Source: a virus. From it: 60,001 nucleotides of DNA. Of the stretch, positions 8,648 to 17,866 are shown piece after piece. The notes under the pieces were generated by a model. The model saw nothing but the letters and a program-made list of their open reading frames with translations, searched no databases and had not been told where the DNA came from. Numbering within the stretch: the first letter of the stretch is position 1; each line of letters opens with the position of its first letter. The stretch lies in IMG/VR virus record IMGVR_UViG_3300042324_001336, positions 1-60,001 of that record; one strand, 5' to 3'. The position numbers and the translations under genes are program-made.

Positions 8648-10330
8648 ATGGCAGGATTTTTAGACAGTAACCCAATGAAAGGGCTTAGATCAAGCTTAAC
8701 CGCACTAAGTCGATTTGGTATGAAATACGATGACCTTCTTGTGAAGAACTCACAAGCGATAGGTTACATTGAAGGTCAGTTAACGGGTTTCAACAACGCA
8801 ATGGGAGATGATCTGATGAAGGCTACTCTTGCTCTATCCGATACGACATCCTCATTAAAGAACAAGTCAATCGCGTTCTTTCAATTAGACTATGTTCAGA
8901 AAAGAGAGAGACTTAGGGATCTTGCATCAAATGGCGAAATTGAATTCGTTATTGAAACTATTGCAGATGATGCAATTGTATACGATGAAGATAATCGATT
9001 CTGTTATCCAAATGACCTAGTTGGAGAAATTAATTACCGAGGAAAGAATAAAGACCAACGTCTTAACTATCAAGAAAAAGTAATTGAGAAGTACCAAGAA
9101 AATTTTGCAAAGATCTATAGTGCATGGAGTTTCGACAGAGGAATTTCAGCATGGCAGTACTTTTACCAATGGTTAATTGAAGGTCACTTGGCATTTGAAA
9201 TCATTTACGACAATATCTCAAATCCAAAAGATATTATTGGATTTAAGGAATTAGATCCATCTACTCTTTATCCTGAAGTAAAAAAAGATTCAGGCGGAAA
9301 AATTTATCTGCAATGGTCTCAACGTGATCCCATTAATAAGATGAATCGTACCTTAACTGATTCACAAATTATCTACATTTCATATTCAAATGAATTTAGA
9401 ACCAAGCGAGTTAGTTTCGTAGAGAGACTACTTCGTTCATTTAACCTACTTCGTTTAATTGAACACTCTAAGATTATTTGGCATACAATGAATGCGCCAA
9501 TTCGTTTAAAAACAAGCGTACCAGTTGGAACAAAATCAATGCAAAAAGCCAAAGAAGATGTTCGTGAGTTTACCAATACCTTAAAAGAAGATATAACATT
9601 CGATGGTAGCTCTGGAGAATTAATGGTTGATGGAAAACCTAATATTCTTTTCTATAAAAACTACGTTCTTCCAGTAAACGATAGAGGCGAGAAAATCGAT
9701 ATTGAAGCACTTGAATATCCAGGCCCAAATTTATCAGGCTCTGAATTATTAAAATACTTTCAAGATAAACTAAAGCTTGACTCTAAACTTCCATATTCAC
9801 GTTGGTCAGAAGGTCAAGGTGCATACACTATGAATGCGGAAGGTATTTCAAGAGAGGAGATTCGCTACAATAAATTCATCAAGAGATTAAGATCAGCCTT
9901 CAAAGAGTTAATCACCAAACCTCTGTATTTGCAAATGTGCTTAGATATTAAGGATTTAAAAACGGATCACCGTTTCTCAAATGCAGTAGGTATGCTATGG
10001 CACAATGATAATGTATTCGAGGAGATTAAAACTCAGGAATTACTTAATAAACGTCTTGCTACCCTTAATGCAATGAAAGCGGTAGTGAATGATGATGCTA
10101 AACCTTACTTCTCAACCGAATACTTAATTAAAGAATACTTGAAATTAAGTGACGAGGATATTGCTAAAAACCGAAGCTACCAAGCAACTCAAGACAATGA
10201 TGCTAAAGCTGACGGTGGCGCCGCTGCTGGTGGAGCCGCTGCTGCTGGTGGAGCGCCTGCTGCCCCAGCTGGAGAAGAACCGGCTGGTGGAGAAACCTCA
10301 TCTGAAGTAGGAACACCAGGACAACTTTAA
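8648..10330 (+). CDS. 20: Portal protein, gp20-like
   Basis: 560 aa; T4 gp20 is 524. The central portion follows the T4 portal pattern: RLIEHSKIIWHTMNAPIRL, then EFTNTLKEDITFDGSSGELM and the LPGxNxS-like region EYPGPNLSGSELLKYFQDKL. The last ~45 residues are Ala/Gly/Pro-rich low complexity (about 515-560), an unusual tail. The dodecameric portal forms the DNA entry vertex, nucleates prohead assembly and docks the terminase. It ends the operon started at 7458. Confidence 0.9.
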   Translation: MAGFLDSNPMKGLRSSLTALSRFGMKYDDLLVKNSQAIGYIEGQLTGFNNAMGDDLMKATLALSDTTSSLKNKSIAFFQLDYVQKRERLRDLASNGEIEFVIETIADDAIVYDEDNRFCYPNDLVGEINYRGKNKDQRLNYQEKVIEKYQENFAKIYSAWSFDRGISAWQYFYQWLIEGHLAFEIIYDNISNPKDIIGFKELDPSTLYPEVKKDSGGKIYLQWSQRDPINKMNRTLTDSQIIYISYSNEFRTKRVSFVERLLRSFNLLRLIEHSKIIWHTMNAPIRLKTSVPVGTKSMQKAKEDVREFTNTLKEDITFDGSSGELMVDGKPNILFYKNYVLPVNDRGEKIDIEALEYPGPNLSGSELLKYFQDKLKLDSKLPYSRWSEGQGAYTMNAEGISREEIRYNKFIKRLRSAFKELITKPLYLQMCLDIKDLKTDHRFSNAVGMLWHNDNVFEEIKTQELLNKRLATLNAMKAVVNDDAKPYFSTEYLIKEYLKLSDEDIAKNRSYQATQDNDAKADGGAAAGGAAAAGGAPAAPAGEEPAGGETSSEVGTPGQL

Positions 10331-10342
10331 TTTTAGGTATAC

Positions 10343-11266
10343 ATGAATCGTAAAGTAACAGTAATAGGTGGGGCCGGATTTATCGGATCTCACCTTGTTA
10401 AATCACTCGTAGAGCAAGGGTTCCGAGTAACCGTAATCGATAATCTATCGACCGGTAAGAAAAGCAACATTAAAAACTTAGCGATTGACCTAAGAGTCTA
10501 CGATATTACAGGGGATCCCAAGAAGATCGCCGCCATCATTAAAGGTTCAGAATGCGTATTCCATTTAGCCGCATTAACTTCTGTCCAGGAGTCATTAGAA
10601 TCACCTACTCTATATAATTTAGTAAATGTAATAGGAACCTCAAACGTGCTTGAAGCGTGTCGAATCGCTGGTGTATCGGAATTAGTGTTTAGCTCAACTA
10701 GTGCAGTATACGGAAACACTGAGTTATTTCCAACTAATGAATCTGTACCGCTTGATCCAATTTCAACCTATGCGTTAACTAAACAGATTGGGGAAAATTA
10801 TTGCAAATTATATTCTTCAATTTACAGAATAAAAACGACGTGCCTTAGATATTTCAATGTTTACGGTCCAAATTCAAATCCTGACAGTTCATACCGCTCA
10901 GTCATTCCAATATTTTTAGAAAAAGCTAAGGCTGGCAAACCTTTACCAATCACAAATGACGGAGAACAGCGAAGAGATTTTATTCACGTATCAGATGTAG
11001 TTAGAGCAAATATTGCTGCATTACACTCACCAGCATACAATGCGCTCGCTAACGCTTCAGATAAGTATCACCGAATTATTAATATAGGAAGTGGAGAAAA
11101 TATCAGCGTAAATCAAATCGCTGAAATGGTTGGCGGAAAAACGGTAAATGTAGGTTTTAGATTAGAGCCGAAGATTAGTTTAGCTGACGTCACTGCCGCT
11201 AAATCGTATCTTGATTGGAACCCGTTAATTAAATTAGAAGATTGGCTTAAAGGTCAAACATTGTAG
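10343..11266 (+). CDS. NAD-dependent sugar epimerase (UDP-glucose 4-epimerase type)
   Basis: 307 aa extended short-chain dehydrogenase. The Rossmann motif GGAGFIG lies at 9-15, SSTSAVYG at 117-124, and the catalytic pair is Tyr143/Lys147 in STYALTKQ. Such enzymes interconvert UDP-sugars or dTDP-sugars at C4. It directly follows the portal gene (12 nt), an odd place for a metabolic gene, and ends convergently inside gene 11247-11636 (20 bp overlap). With RmlC at 30483 it suggests sugar modification of virion, DNA or host surface glycans (inference). Confidence 0.88.
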   Translation: MNRKVTVIGGAGFIGSHLVKSLVEQGFRVTVIDNLSTGKKSNIKNLAIDLRVYDITGDPKKIAAIIKGSECVFHLAALTSVQESLESPTLYNLVNVIGTSNVLEACRIAGVSELVFSSTSAVYGNTELFPTNESVPLDPISTYALTKQIGENYCKLYSSIYRIKTTCLRYFNVYGPNSNPDSSYRSVIPIFLEKAKAGKPLPITNDGEQRRDFIHVSDVVRANIAALHSPAYNALANASDKYHRIINIGSGENISVNQIAEMVGGKTVNVGFRLEPKISLADVTAAKSYLDWNPLIKLEDWLKGQTL

Positions 11267-11636
11267 CAAACGCAGACTGTCCGTCTATCTTAATGTCCAA
11301 GCCTAATCCTACTTTATATGGATCAGATATATCGTCCATTTTAAATGCATTAGCTGCAATTGAGTAAGGTCGACTGAATAAAACATATTCATTAATTTGA
11401 TCGTTTGCCTCCTTTTCCATAGCGCTAATGTCTGATTGCTCAAATTCAAAAAGATACTTTTCGGCATTGAATCCAATATCTTCCCCAAGAACTTCACCTG
11501 CTCTAGTAAGTAGCGTCATTCTAATTTGTTGAAGAGCATTTTCAATTGAGTCATTTGATTCATAAATACCTTCTTGGTAGTTTGGATCGCCTGGTGCTCG
11601 TAAGTATAGGTCTTTTCCTACTGGTTGTGTTGCCAT
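11247..11636 (-). CDS. 25: Baseplate wedge protein, gp25-like
   Basis: 129 aa; T4 gp25 is 132. The GPW/gp25 signature is a helix (SIENALQQIRMTLLTR), then the turn GEVLGEDIGFNAEKYLFE, similar to the usual T-R-x-G-E...x-x-F-G. gp25 forms the inner baseplate wedge joint and primes sheath assembly. It is the last gene of the minus operon that runs from 13037. Confidence 0.7.
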   Translation of the reverse strand: MATQPVGKDLYLRAPGDPNYQEGIYESNDSIENALQQIRMTLLTRAGEVLGEDIGFNAEKYLFEFEQSDISAMEKEANDQINEYVLFSRPYSIAANAFKMDDISDPYKVGLGLDIKIDGQSAFATMFDL

Positions 11637-11643
11637 GTCTTAA

Positions 11644-12384
11644 TTACCATCTTGCAAAGTACAAGAAGTCTGGAGTATTTTCGCCTTTCATCATTTCAAG
11701 TACTTGAGTAAGCTCATTTTCAGCTTTAGTGACTAGATTTGTGTAGTTAGGTTTGATTCCGCCTGGAAGATTATAATCGAATGTCGTTAACAGATCACCA
11801 AGTCTCAATTTAGCCTTTGCTCTTACGTATCTTTGAAACAATTCATCATTATACAGATCATCAGCTGGGATTTTCTTAGCGATCGTTAGAACAATACCGT
11901 TTTGTCTAGGGGTTCTTCCGAGTATTGTTAGTTTTCGAGTATTCTTATTGTAGTCGTATGCAAAAGTGTCAATGGTAAAGCCTTTAACTAGGTCAAGAAA
12001 CGAGAAGATAATCGTTCTGTACATAATAGATTCCCCAATGAATGGTGTTAAAAATACCTCTGACCCAATGAACTTATTATCCGCAAAATCCGCATCCATT
12101 GTTCCAAACATTGAGCCTGAAGAATTGGGCTGCTTAACATCATGAACGAAACCTACGCACTCAGGTAACTGAATCGTTCTGTGCTGCTTAAATCCAGTAG
12201 ACGTAAAAACTTCTTGAGGAATCAGTAAATATCGCGGTTCAACTGCATGTTTCCAGTTATCATAAAAATATCTCTCAGAATTAGTGATGATACGTTTAAT
12301 CTCTGGTTCTGGAATAGAATAAGGTAGCGCTTTTGCAAACGTTAATTCATCCTGGATGTCTAATATTAACTCGTCTAACGTCAT
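11644..12384 (-). CDS. Virion structural protein (neck/tail, unassigned)
   Basis: 246 aa. An N-terminal helix with PEPEIKRIITNSERYFY is followed by a beta-rich middle (about 55-170) and a helical C-terminus with LGDLLTTFDYNLPGG near 195-210. This layout resembles small phage adaptor or structural proteins, and the gene is 8 nt upstream of the gp25-like gene. I cannot assign it to a named T4 protein. Confidence 0.55.
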   Translation of the reverse strand: MTLDELILDIQDELTFAKALPYSIPEPEIKRIITNSERYFYDNWKHAVEPRYLLIPQEVFTSTGFKQHRTIQLPECVGFVHDVKQPNSSGSMFGTMDADFADNKFIGSEVFLTPFIGESIMYRTIIFSFLDLVKGFTIDTFAYDYNKNTRKLTILGRTPRQNGIVLTIAKKIPADDLYNDELFQRYVRAKAKLRLGDLLTTFDYNLPGGIKPNYTNLVTKAENELTQVLEMMKGENTPDFLYFARW

Positions 12385-12398
12385 TTCGTTAAGTAATT

Positions 12399-12764
12399 TT
12401 ATGCAGTCTTAGTAGCCTTTGCTTTCTGCTCAGCTTGTTGTTCAATCTGCTTGATTTTAGTCAATAGCTGAATCTTTTCTGCATCAGTTGCAGCAGCTGC
12501 GACTTGGTCCCTAAGTGCTTTGGTCTGATTAATTATATCGATCTGTGCTTGAGTATCAGCTGAGCTCTCTTGAATAGGAGTTTTAGATACTTTCGTGTAA
12601 TCAGGCTCAGTTACCTTAACTTGAGATAGATCAGCACTCTTAACTTGATCAATTGTTTTTTCTTTCTTAACTTGATCAGGTTTTGAGGCCGTTGCATGTT
12701 TCTTGGGATCGCTTAAGTTAGACCCTTTATGAAAATCGTCGAAGTTTAAAATTTTGTTACTCAT
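12399..12764 (-). CDS. Lys/Gln-rich protein with capsid-targeting-like N-terminus
   Basis: 121 aa, very hydrophilic, rich in Lys, Gln, Ala and Thr, and predicted mostly disordered or coiled. The start MSNKILNFDDFHKG matches the shared N-terminal pattern. A late-type motif lies 16 nt before the ATG. It may be a scaffold or internal head protein; it lacks any enzyme motif. Confidence 0.6.
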   Translation of the reverse strand: MSNKILNFDDFHKGSNLSDPKKHATASKPDQVKKEKTIDQVKSADLSQVKVTEPDYTKVSKTPIQESSADTQAQIDIINQTKALRDQVAAAATDAEKIQLLTKIKQIEQQAEQKAKATKTA

Positions 12765-12779
12765 AGTAGTTACTTTTTA

Positions 12780-12788
12780 TTATTTATT
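12780..12788 (-). promoter_or_regulatory. Late promoter motif AATAAATAA
   Basis: It lies on the minus strand upstream of 12764 and overlaps the stop codon of gene 12780-13037. Confidence 0.45.
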
Positions 12789-13037
12789 AGATTCCATATA
12801 CTCGTTAAATCGTAGGACTTTATAAACTCTAGGATTTGAGCCGATTCTGGATGGAGTCGAATTAGTTGTCATATCTCGCTTAGAATACGGCGCTGTATTC
12901 AACCAGTGCTGAGGAAGCCCACCCACAGCCACATTTACTGGAGTAGGTTGAATATTCATATCAGTTCTTTGTTGAAATGAACTGGCTGGTACAGTAATTT
13001 CACCAGATGACATTTTATTATTATGTGGATTGTCCAT
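12780..13037 (-). CDS. Small late protein, 85 aa
   Basis: Polar protein without recognised domain. Its C-terminus reads VYKVLRFNEYMESNK, very like the N-terminal capsid-targeting-like motif of neighbouring proteins but at the C-terminal end. A late-type motif lies 6 nt before the start. Probably a minor virion or core protein. Confidence 0.55.
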   Translation of the reverse strand: MDNPHNNKMSSGEITVPASSFQQRTDMNIQPTPVNVAVGGLPQHWLNTAPYSKRDMTTNSTPSRIGSNPRVYKVLRFNEYMESNK

Positions 13038-13042
13038 ATTGA

Positions 13043-13051
13043 TTATTTATT
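13043..13051 (-). promoter_or_regulatory. Late promoter motif AATAAATAA
   Basis: It lies on the minus strand 5 nt before the start at 13037. Confidence 0.5.
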
Positions 13052-13071
13052 CACGGCCTAACCTAAATAAA

Positions 13072-13095
13072 AAAGCTCGGAATGTTCCGAGCTTT
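13072..13095 (-). terminator. Rho-independent terminator
   Basis: Perfect stem AAAGCTCGGAA / TTCCGAGCTTT, followed on the minus strand by a T-rich run. It ends transcription of 13118-14086. Confidence 0.85.
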
Positions 13096-13117
13096 AGTTT
13101 TATATTTAATTATGAAT

Positions 13118-14086
13118 TTAAGCTTTAGTAAAAATAGCTTTGCCTAATGCTCCGCCTAGTTCAATAACATTACTTCCTTCTTTTTTAACAAGTGCAGCAA
13201 TTTCGCTTTCATCAAAGTCTTTAGTTTGTCCTTTACTATCAGTTACCGTATAGTAATTTCCCATCCAACCTTCTTTTGGACCGTCTATGTGTTGAATAAT
13301 GATAGGGCCGCTGTAGATCGGAGACTTCACCGTTACTTTATATGGGGTTTTTCCTACATATACTACGTATTTACTCGCATCTGGTGTTACCCATTTTCCT
13401 CCAGCCTTTGGATATTGAATAGCTCTTTCGTTAATCGGCTCTTCCACATCAACCTCAGCCGCTGCTTCCATCATACACTTACTCATGTACGAGCCAACTT
13501 CATTTAAGTAATTCTCGTATGTATGGTTAGGATCTGCGTCTTCATCGCACATTTGAGCCTCTTTAATTAGAATTTCTTCGCATACTGATTTAACTGCATT
13601 CTGTGCTTCTTCTGACATTGCTGGGCTGTAGCCTTCGGTCATTGGTGACCAACACTCATTAACGAAATTTTCAAATGTGTTAGAAGCTTTACCTTCAGTA
13701 TCCTCTTTCGACTTATTAAGTAATTTAAAATCGCCTGAATCAATTTTTCCATTTCGATTCTTATCTAAGTTCTTTTGTTTACCTTTAAGTTTTTCGTCAA
13801 TTTCATCAGATACAACTTCAAGTTCTACTGGAATAGAGTACTCATGATCTCCGTGCATTGCCGTTAGCATGCCGTTACCGTCATAGTCGAATCTAAGCTC
13901 AAGCTCTTCACCTGATTTACTTCTAATAACGATCATTGCATGGTCGTCTCCATGATCTCCCAATGAAACTATTTCTACTGGATGCATTTCATCCAAATTT
14001 TCATCAGCTACTCTTGGATTAGCGCCAATTGCATCTTCTTTACCTTTCATGAAATTAGGCACTCTGTTTTTACCAAATCTTCCCAT
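13118..14086 (-). CDS. Virion-associated protein with EF-hand-like loop
   Basis: 322 aa, acidic. Residues about 107-119 form DKNRNGKIDSGDF, a textbook EF-hand/dockerin-type calcium loop (D-x-N-x-N-G-x-I-D-x-x-D). Two segments, NTFENFVNE (about 136-144) and HTYENYLNE (about 188-196), resemble the capsid-targeting-like motif of its neighbours, here internal and duplicated. The C-terminal ~110 residues are beta-rich. It has its own late motif and terminator. Function unknown. Confidence 0.6.
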   Translation of the reverse strand: MGRFGKNRVPNFMKGKEDAIGANPRVADENLDEMHPVEIVSLGDHGDDHAMIVIRSKSGEELELRFDYDGNGMLTAMHGDHEYSIPVELEVVSDEIDEKLKGKQKNLDKNRNGKIDSGDFKLLNKSKEDTEGKASNTFENFVNECWSPMTEGYSPAMSEEAQNAVKSVCEEILIKEAQMCDEDADPNHTYENYLNEVGSYMSKCMMEAAAEVDVEEPINERAIQYPKAGGKWVTPDASKYVVYVGKTPYKVTVKSPIYSGPIIIQHIDGPKEGWMGNYYTVTDSKGQTKDFDESEIAALVKKEGSNVIELGGALGKAIFTKA

Positions 14087-14105
14087 TATGTATGGTTATT
14101 TTTGA

Positions 14106-14114
14106 TTATTTATC
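14106..14114 (-). promoter_or_regulatory. Late promoter motif GATAAATAA
   Basis: It lies on the minus strand 19 nt before the start at 14086. Confidence 0.55.
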
Positions 14115-14123
14115 TGCAGACGT

Positions 14124-16106
14124 TTACTTAAATGATAAGTTTTCTTCTTTGGCTTTATGAGTAATCACCAATTTATCACCATCTTTAATCTTTCCGTCGA
14201 TAAAGGCCTCTGCTATAAGATCTTCTACGTGATTTTGAATAACTCTCTTTAGTGGACGAGCTCCAAATTTAGGGTCATAGCCATTTTCAATTAAGAATTC
14301 TTTTGCCTGTTTAGTCAACTCAACAGTGTATCCATTTTCCTTAACTCTAGCATACAGGTCTAAAAGTTCAATTTCAACGATCTTAGTAATATCTTCTTTC
14401 TTAAGAGTCTCGAAGATAATAATATCATCTAGTCGATTGATAAACTCTGGTGCAAACTGCTTACTAACAGCCTTCTTTAGAACGCTTGCTGCGATCTCTT
14501 TCTGCTTTTCAAATTGATCAACAGCTGACGAGAATCCAATACCTCCTCCAAAATCTTGCAATTCCTTAACTCCCAAATTAGAAGTCATAATAATCACAGT
14601 ATTTTTAAAATCTATTTTACGACCAAGCCCATCAGTTAAATGGCCTTCATCCAATACTTGAAGTAGAGTGTGAAAAATATCAGGATGAGCTTTTTCGACC
14701 TCGTCCAATAGAACTACTGAATAGGGTTTACGCTTAACTCTCTCAGTAAGCTGACCACCTTCATCGTATCCAACGTATCCTGGAGGAGCTCCTATTAATT
14801 TAGTCGACGTAAATTTTTCTCCAAACTCAGTCATGTCTATTCTGATTAACGAGTCCTCTGAGTCGAACATGAATTTTGCAAGCTGCTTTGCCAATTCGGT
14901 TTTACCAACACCAGTTGGGCCGAGGAACATGAAAGTCCCAATTGGTCTATTTTTAGACTTAAGCCCTGCTCTTGATCGCTGGATTGCTTTTGTTAATTTG
15001 ACCACTGCTTCAGGCTGACCGATTACTCGATCCTTTAACCAGCTTGCCATATTAGCAAGTCTTTCAAGCTCAGAACCTTTGAGTCTAGTAATTGGAATTC
15101 CAGTAATTGCGGCAACTACTGATGCGATATCTTCTTCTGAAACATTTAGGCGATTCACCTTTAATGATTCTTCCCATTTTGATTTTTCTTCGTCAATTTC
15201 TGACATTACCTTAAGTGCTTCGTCTCTCAATTTAGCAGCCGCTTCGTACTGTTGTCCATCTACTGCCTTTTGTTTGCGTTCGCTTACCTCAACTAATTTT
15301 ACCTCAAGTGACTTAATTTCTTCAGGTACAACTACTCCGTTTATGTGAACTGCTGAGCCAGCTTCGTCCATTAAGTCAATCGCTTTATCCGGTAGAAATC
15401 TGTCCTGTAAGTATCGATCACTGTAGGTAACGCAAGCATCAAGTGCTTCGTCAGTGTATCTTACTGAGTGATGGTCTTCGTACTTCTGGCGTATATTCTG
15501 GATGATCTGGCGAGCTTGTTCTGGCGTAGATGGATCTACCATCACTTGCTGAAATCTACGATTCAGGGCACCATCTTTTTCAATAGATCCTCTAAATTCG
15601 TCAAGCGTTGTTGCACCAATACACTGAATCTGTCCACGAGAAAGTGCAGGTTTCAGGATATTCGCCGCATCCAATGATCCGCTAGCTGAGCCAGCTCCAA
15701 TTAGGGTATGAATCTCATCTATGAATAGGATAACATGCGGATTTTGTTGAACTTCGTCAATTATTTGTTCCATTCGCTCTTCGAATTGACCTCTGTACTT
15801 TGTACCTGCTACTAAATTCGCAAGCTCAAGAGTAACGATCTTTTTATCGAATAGAACTCGTGGACAAGTTTTGTCAATGATCATTTTTGCAAGACCTTCG
15901 ACGATGGCAGTTTTACCAACTCCAGGCTCTCCAATCAAGAGAGGATTGTTCTTTTTTCTACGTGCGAGTATTTGACTGCAACGCTTTATTTCTTTTTCCC
16001 TACCAACGACTGGATCTAACTTTCCCTCAATAGCTAATTGAGTAAGATCTTTCCCGAACGAATCGAGCATTGGAGTTTTTCCGGTTTTGTTGTTTTGTTT
16101 TGCCAT
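14124..16106 (-). CDS. clpC: ClpC/ClpA-type AAA+ unfoldase
   Basis: 660 aa with two AAA+ modules: Walker A GEPGVGKT 59-66 and DEIH 130-133 in the first, GPTGVGKT 396-403 and LDEVEKAH about 467-474 in the second. A short UVR-like middle segment (YEAAAKLRDE, 287-296) is ClpC-like. The usual N-terminal substrate domain is missing. The loop GGGIGF ends in IGF (523-525), the tripeptide that docks ClpP. A ClpP is encoded at 41706-42371, so the two can plausibly form a virus-encoded ATP-dependent protease. Start at 16106, behind a GTATAATA box. Confidence 0.93.
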   Translation of the reverse strand: MAKQNNKTGKTPMLDSFGKDLTQLAIEGKLDPVVGREKEIKRCSQILARRKKNNPLLIGEPGVGKTAIVEGLAKMIIDKTCPRVLFDKKIVTLELANLVAGTKYRGQFEERMEQIIDEVQQNPHVILFIDEIHTLIGAGSASGSLDAANILKPALSRGQIQCIGATTLDEFRGSIEKDGALNRRFQQVMVDPSTPEQARQIIQNIRQKYEDHHSVRYTDEALDACVTYSDRYLQDRFLPDKAIDLMDEAGSAVHINGVVVPEEIKSLEVKLVEVSERKQKAVDGQQYEAAAKLRDEALKVMSEIDEEKSKWEESLKVNRLNVSEEDIASVVAAITGIPITRLKGSELERLANMASWLKDRVIGQPEAVVKLTKAIQRSRAGLKSKNRPIGTFMFLGPTGVGKTELAKQLAKFMFDSEDSLIRIDMTEFGEKFTSTKLIGAPPGYVGYDEGGQLTERVKRKPYSVVLLDEVEKAHPDIFHTLLQVLDEGHLTDGLGRKIDFKNTVIIMTSNLGVKELQDFGGGIGFSSAVDQFEKQKEIAASVLKKAVSKQFAPEFINRLDDIIIFETLKKEDITKIVEIELLDLYARVKENGYTVELTKQAKEFLIENGYDPKFGARPLKRVIQNHVEDLIAEAFIDGKIKDGDKLVITHKAKEENLSFK

Positions 16107-16113
16107 ATACAGT

Positions 16114-16121
16114 TATTATAC
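16114..16121 (-). promoter_or_regulatory. GTATAATA promoter-like box
   Basis: It lies 7 nt before the ClpC start at 16106 and contains the sigma70-like -10 hexamer TATAAT. Confidence 0.5.
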
Positions 16122-16133
16122 TCTTTTTAAGTG

Positions 16134-16757
16134 TTAATCCCACCAACCTTTCATACCTGATCCATCAAACCAATTGTCCCAAGCTGAATCTTTGTCAGTT
16201 GACTTGTCTGCAAACATGGTAAATTGAGTTCGGTTTTGCCCTTGTAAGATGGCCCATAGTTCAGACCATTCAGTATCTTCGATTTCACGTGCTCTATTGA
16301 AAACTTTACGATTGTGCTCTTTTTCCTCTGGAGTATCGTTGTCGACTAATTGAGAATATCCAGGTTTGTCTGGAACCGCTTCGAACTCCCATTCATGATG
16401 AATAATTTCGCCCAGTTCAGCCTCAGCCATTTCAATATAATTATCTTGATTGTAATTCTTAATAAGTTCAACTGCTCTACGCATCTTAGCAACCTTCTTT
16501 AGCCTAGGCCCGTCTACTTCAAGACCTCGCTTCTCAAGATTGTCAGCTATGTGAGTTAACGCAATCTCCATGAACTGTAGAGAGCCATGATGGTCCCACC
16601 AGTAATGACCGTTTAGTGCCTTTTTAAAACGCCAAACGTTTTTAACGAAACGCCCGATATCGTACCGAAAAAACGAGTAGAATTTATAAATTTTACTTTC
16701 ATGCCACCTGAGACGCTTTAAGCTATCTCCGAATGTATCTGCGAATTTTACTTCCAT
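16134..16757 (-). CDS. Conserved phage protein of unknown function
   Basis: 207 aa, Trp-rich and mostly helical. The opening F-x-D-S-L-K-R-L-R-W-H-E-S-K-I-Y-K-F-Y and WWD segments recall proteins common in large phages, from memory. No catalytic motif seen. Its start touches the stop of 16757-17023, so it is coupled to that membrane protein. Transcribed towards clpC. Confidence 0.55.
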   Translation of the reverse strand: MEVKFADTFGDSLKRLRWHESKIYKFYSFFRYDIGRFVKNVWRFKKALNGHYWWDHHGSLQFMEIALTHIADNLEKRGLEVDGPRLKKVAKMRRAVELIKNYNQDNYIEMAEAELGEIIHHEWEFEAVPDKPGYSQLVDNDTPEEKEHNRKVFNRAREIEDTEWSELWAILQGQNRTQFTMFADKSTDKDSAWDNWFDGSGMKGWWD

Positions 16758-17023
16758 TATTGTATTGAGTCTATTTTTGGGGGTTTAACTGATTCTGTAT
16801 CGCAATGTGATTTTTTACAAGGTTTAATAAAATATACGGTGTCAGGCTTTACTTCAACCTCAACTCGCTTTTCAACGTAAACTGTGTCAATTTTAGAAGA
16901 GCTCGCGAATGGAACTTCTTTAGAGTTTCTTGATCTAGCTAATACAGTTCCAATAGCAACCATTAGTATGATCGTAATAACTGGAGATAGTCCAAGTAGT
17001 GATAGTTTTGTGTATTTAGTCAT
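16757..17023 (-). CDS. Single-pass membrane protein, 88 aa
   Basis: A hydrophobic helix at about 7-30 (LSLLGLSPVITIILMVAIGT) is followed by a polar tail with the repeated D-T-V-Y-V/F element. Cys and Pro occur near the C-terminus. It overlaps 17016-17459 by 8 bp. A small inner-membrane or spanin-like role is possible but not shown. Confidence 0.5.
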   Translation of the reverse strand: MTKYTKLSLLGLSPVITIILMVAIGTVLARSRNSKEVPFASSSKIDTVYVEKRVEVEVKPDTVYFIKPCKKSHCDTESVKPPKIDSIQ

Positions 17024-17459
17024 CTAATCTTTGAATTAACGTTTGTAATGAGTGCTTTACATTTTTACTAAAAGTTCTTTCCATCTGCTTTCTACGGTCC
17101 TCCACTTCATTTACGAAAGCTGTGTATAATTGACGGTAAGCCTTTTGTGAAAGTTTAATGTTGTATCCAAATACATGATTAATAATAACTAATTCGTATT
17201 CTTCTAAGATTAATAGGATGTTATTTGCATCATTTTTTACAAAGTATCGGTTGCTAATTGGACTTATTAGTAATTCGCTGTCCTTTTGTAAAATCATCTT
17301 TCTAAAAAGAATTGAGGCATCTCGATCCGATGAATTTTCTTCAGCTCTTATTACATCAAGTGGATTAAATAATCGGGTCATTTTAATACCGACTCTTTGA
17401 AAAATGCGCTTAGCTCTATGTTTAATAGCACCGACTCTATCTGAATTGTGTGTTTTCAT
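17016..17459 (-). CDS. Hypothetical protein, 147 aa
   Basis: Basic, mostly helical, no recognised domain. It has a GTATAATA box exactly 5 nt before the ATG, predicting a leaderless message. First gene of the 17459-16134 group. Confidence 0.5.
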   Translation of the reverse strand: MKTHNSDRVGAIKHRAKRIFQRVGIKMTRLFNPLDVIRAEENSSDRDASILFRKMILQKDSELLISPISNRYFVKNDANNILLILEEYELVIINHVFGYNIKLSQKAYRQLYTAFVNEVEDRRKQMERTFSKNVKHSLQTLIQRLDD

Positions 17460-17464
17460 AAGAT

Positions 17465-17472
17465 TATTATAC
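17465..17472 (-). promoter_or_regulatory. GTATAATA box, leaderless spacing
   Basis: GTATAATA, 5 nt, then the ATG at 17459. Confidence 0.6.
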
Positions 17473-17482
17473 TACTAATTTA

Positions 17483-17866
17483 TTAACCTAGTCCGTTTAC
17501 TATATGATTTAACAAATCATCAGCGGTCGCTCTTGATTTAGGAAGCTCATATTCAACAAAATCAGTTGAACATCGACTCTCCTCAACACATTTCCATAAA
17601 CTTGGAATATCGTAACAAATAGGTGTTCCATCTTTGTCCCATGCTTGATTAGGATCGGCTCCTACTGAACTGTCTCTTTCATAAAGAAACCACGAAATCC
17701 AGTCTTCGCCTTCTTCTCCATAATAGGCTCTAAGCAGTAGAGACCGTAATGACGAATATGAATCGCTAAACTCGATTAAATCAACTCCCATTTTGTACAG
17801 GGCACTGATTTTTTCGTCTTGTTCTTTAATTTGGTTTATTACCTTCTCGAATACTTCCAGCTTCAT
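17483..17866 (-). CDS. Hypothetical protein, 127 aa
   Basis: Acidic soluble protein; a WISWFLYERD segment and a Cys pair near the C-terminus are its only notable features. It overlaps the upstream gene 17826-18074 by 41 bp in another frame, so a later start is possible. Function unknown. Confidence 0.5.
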   Translation of the reverse strand: MKLEVFEKVINQIKEQDEKISALYKMGVDLIEFSDSYSSLRSLLLRAYYGEEGEDWISWFLYERDSSVGADPNQAWDKDGTPICYDIPSLWKCVEESRCSTDFVEYELPKSRATADDLLNHIVNGLG

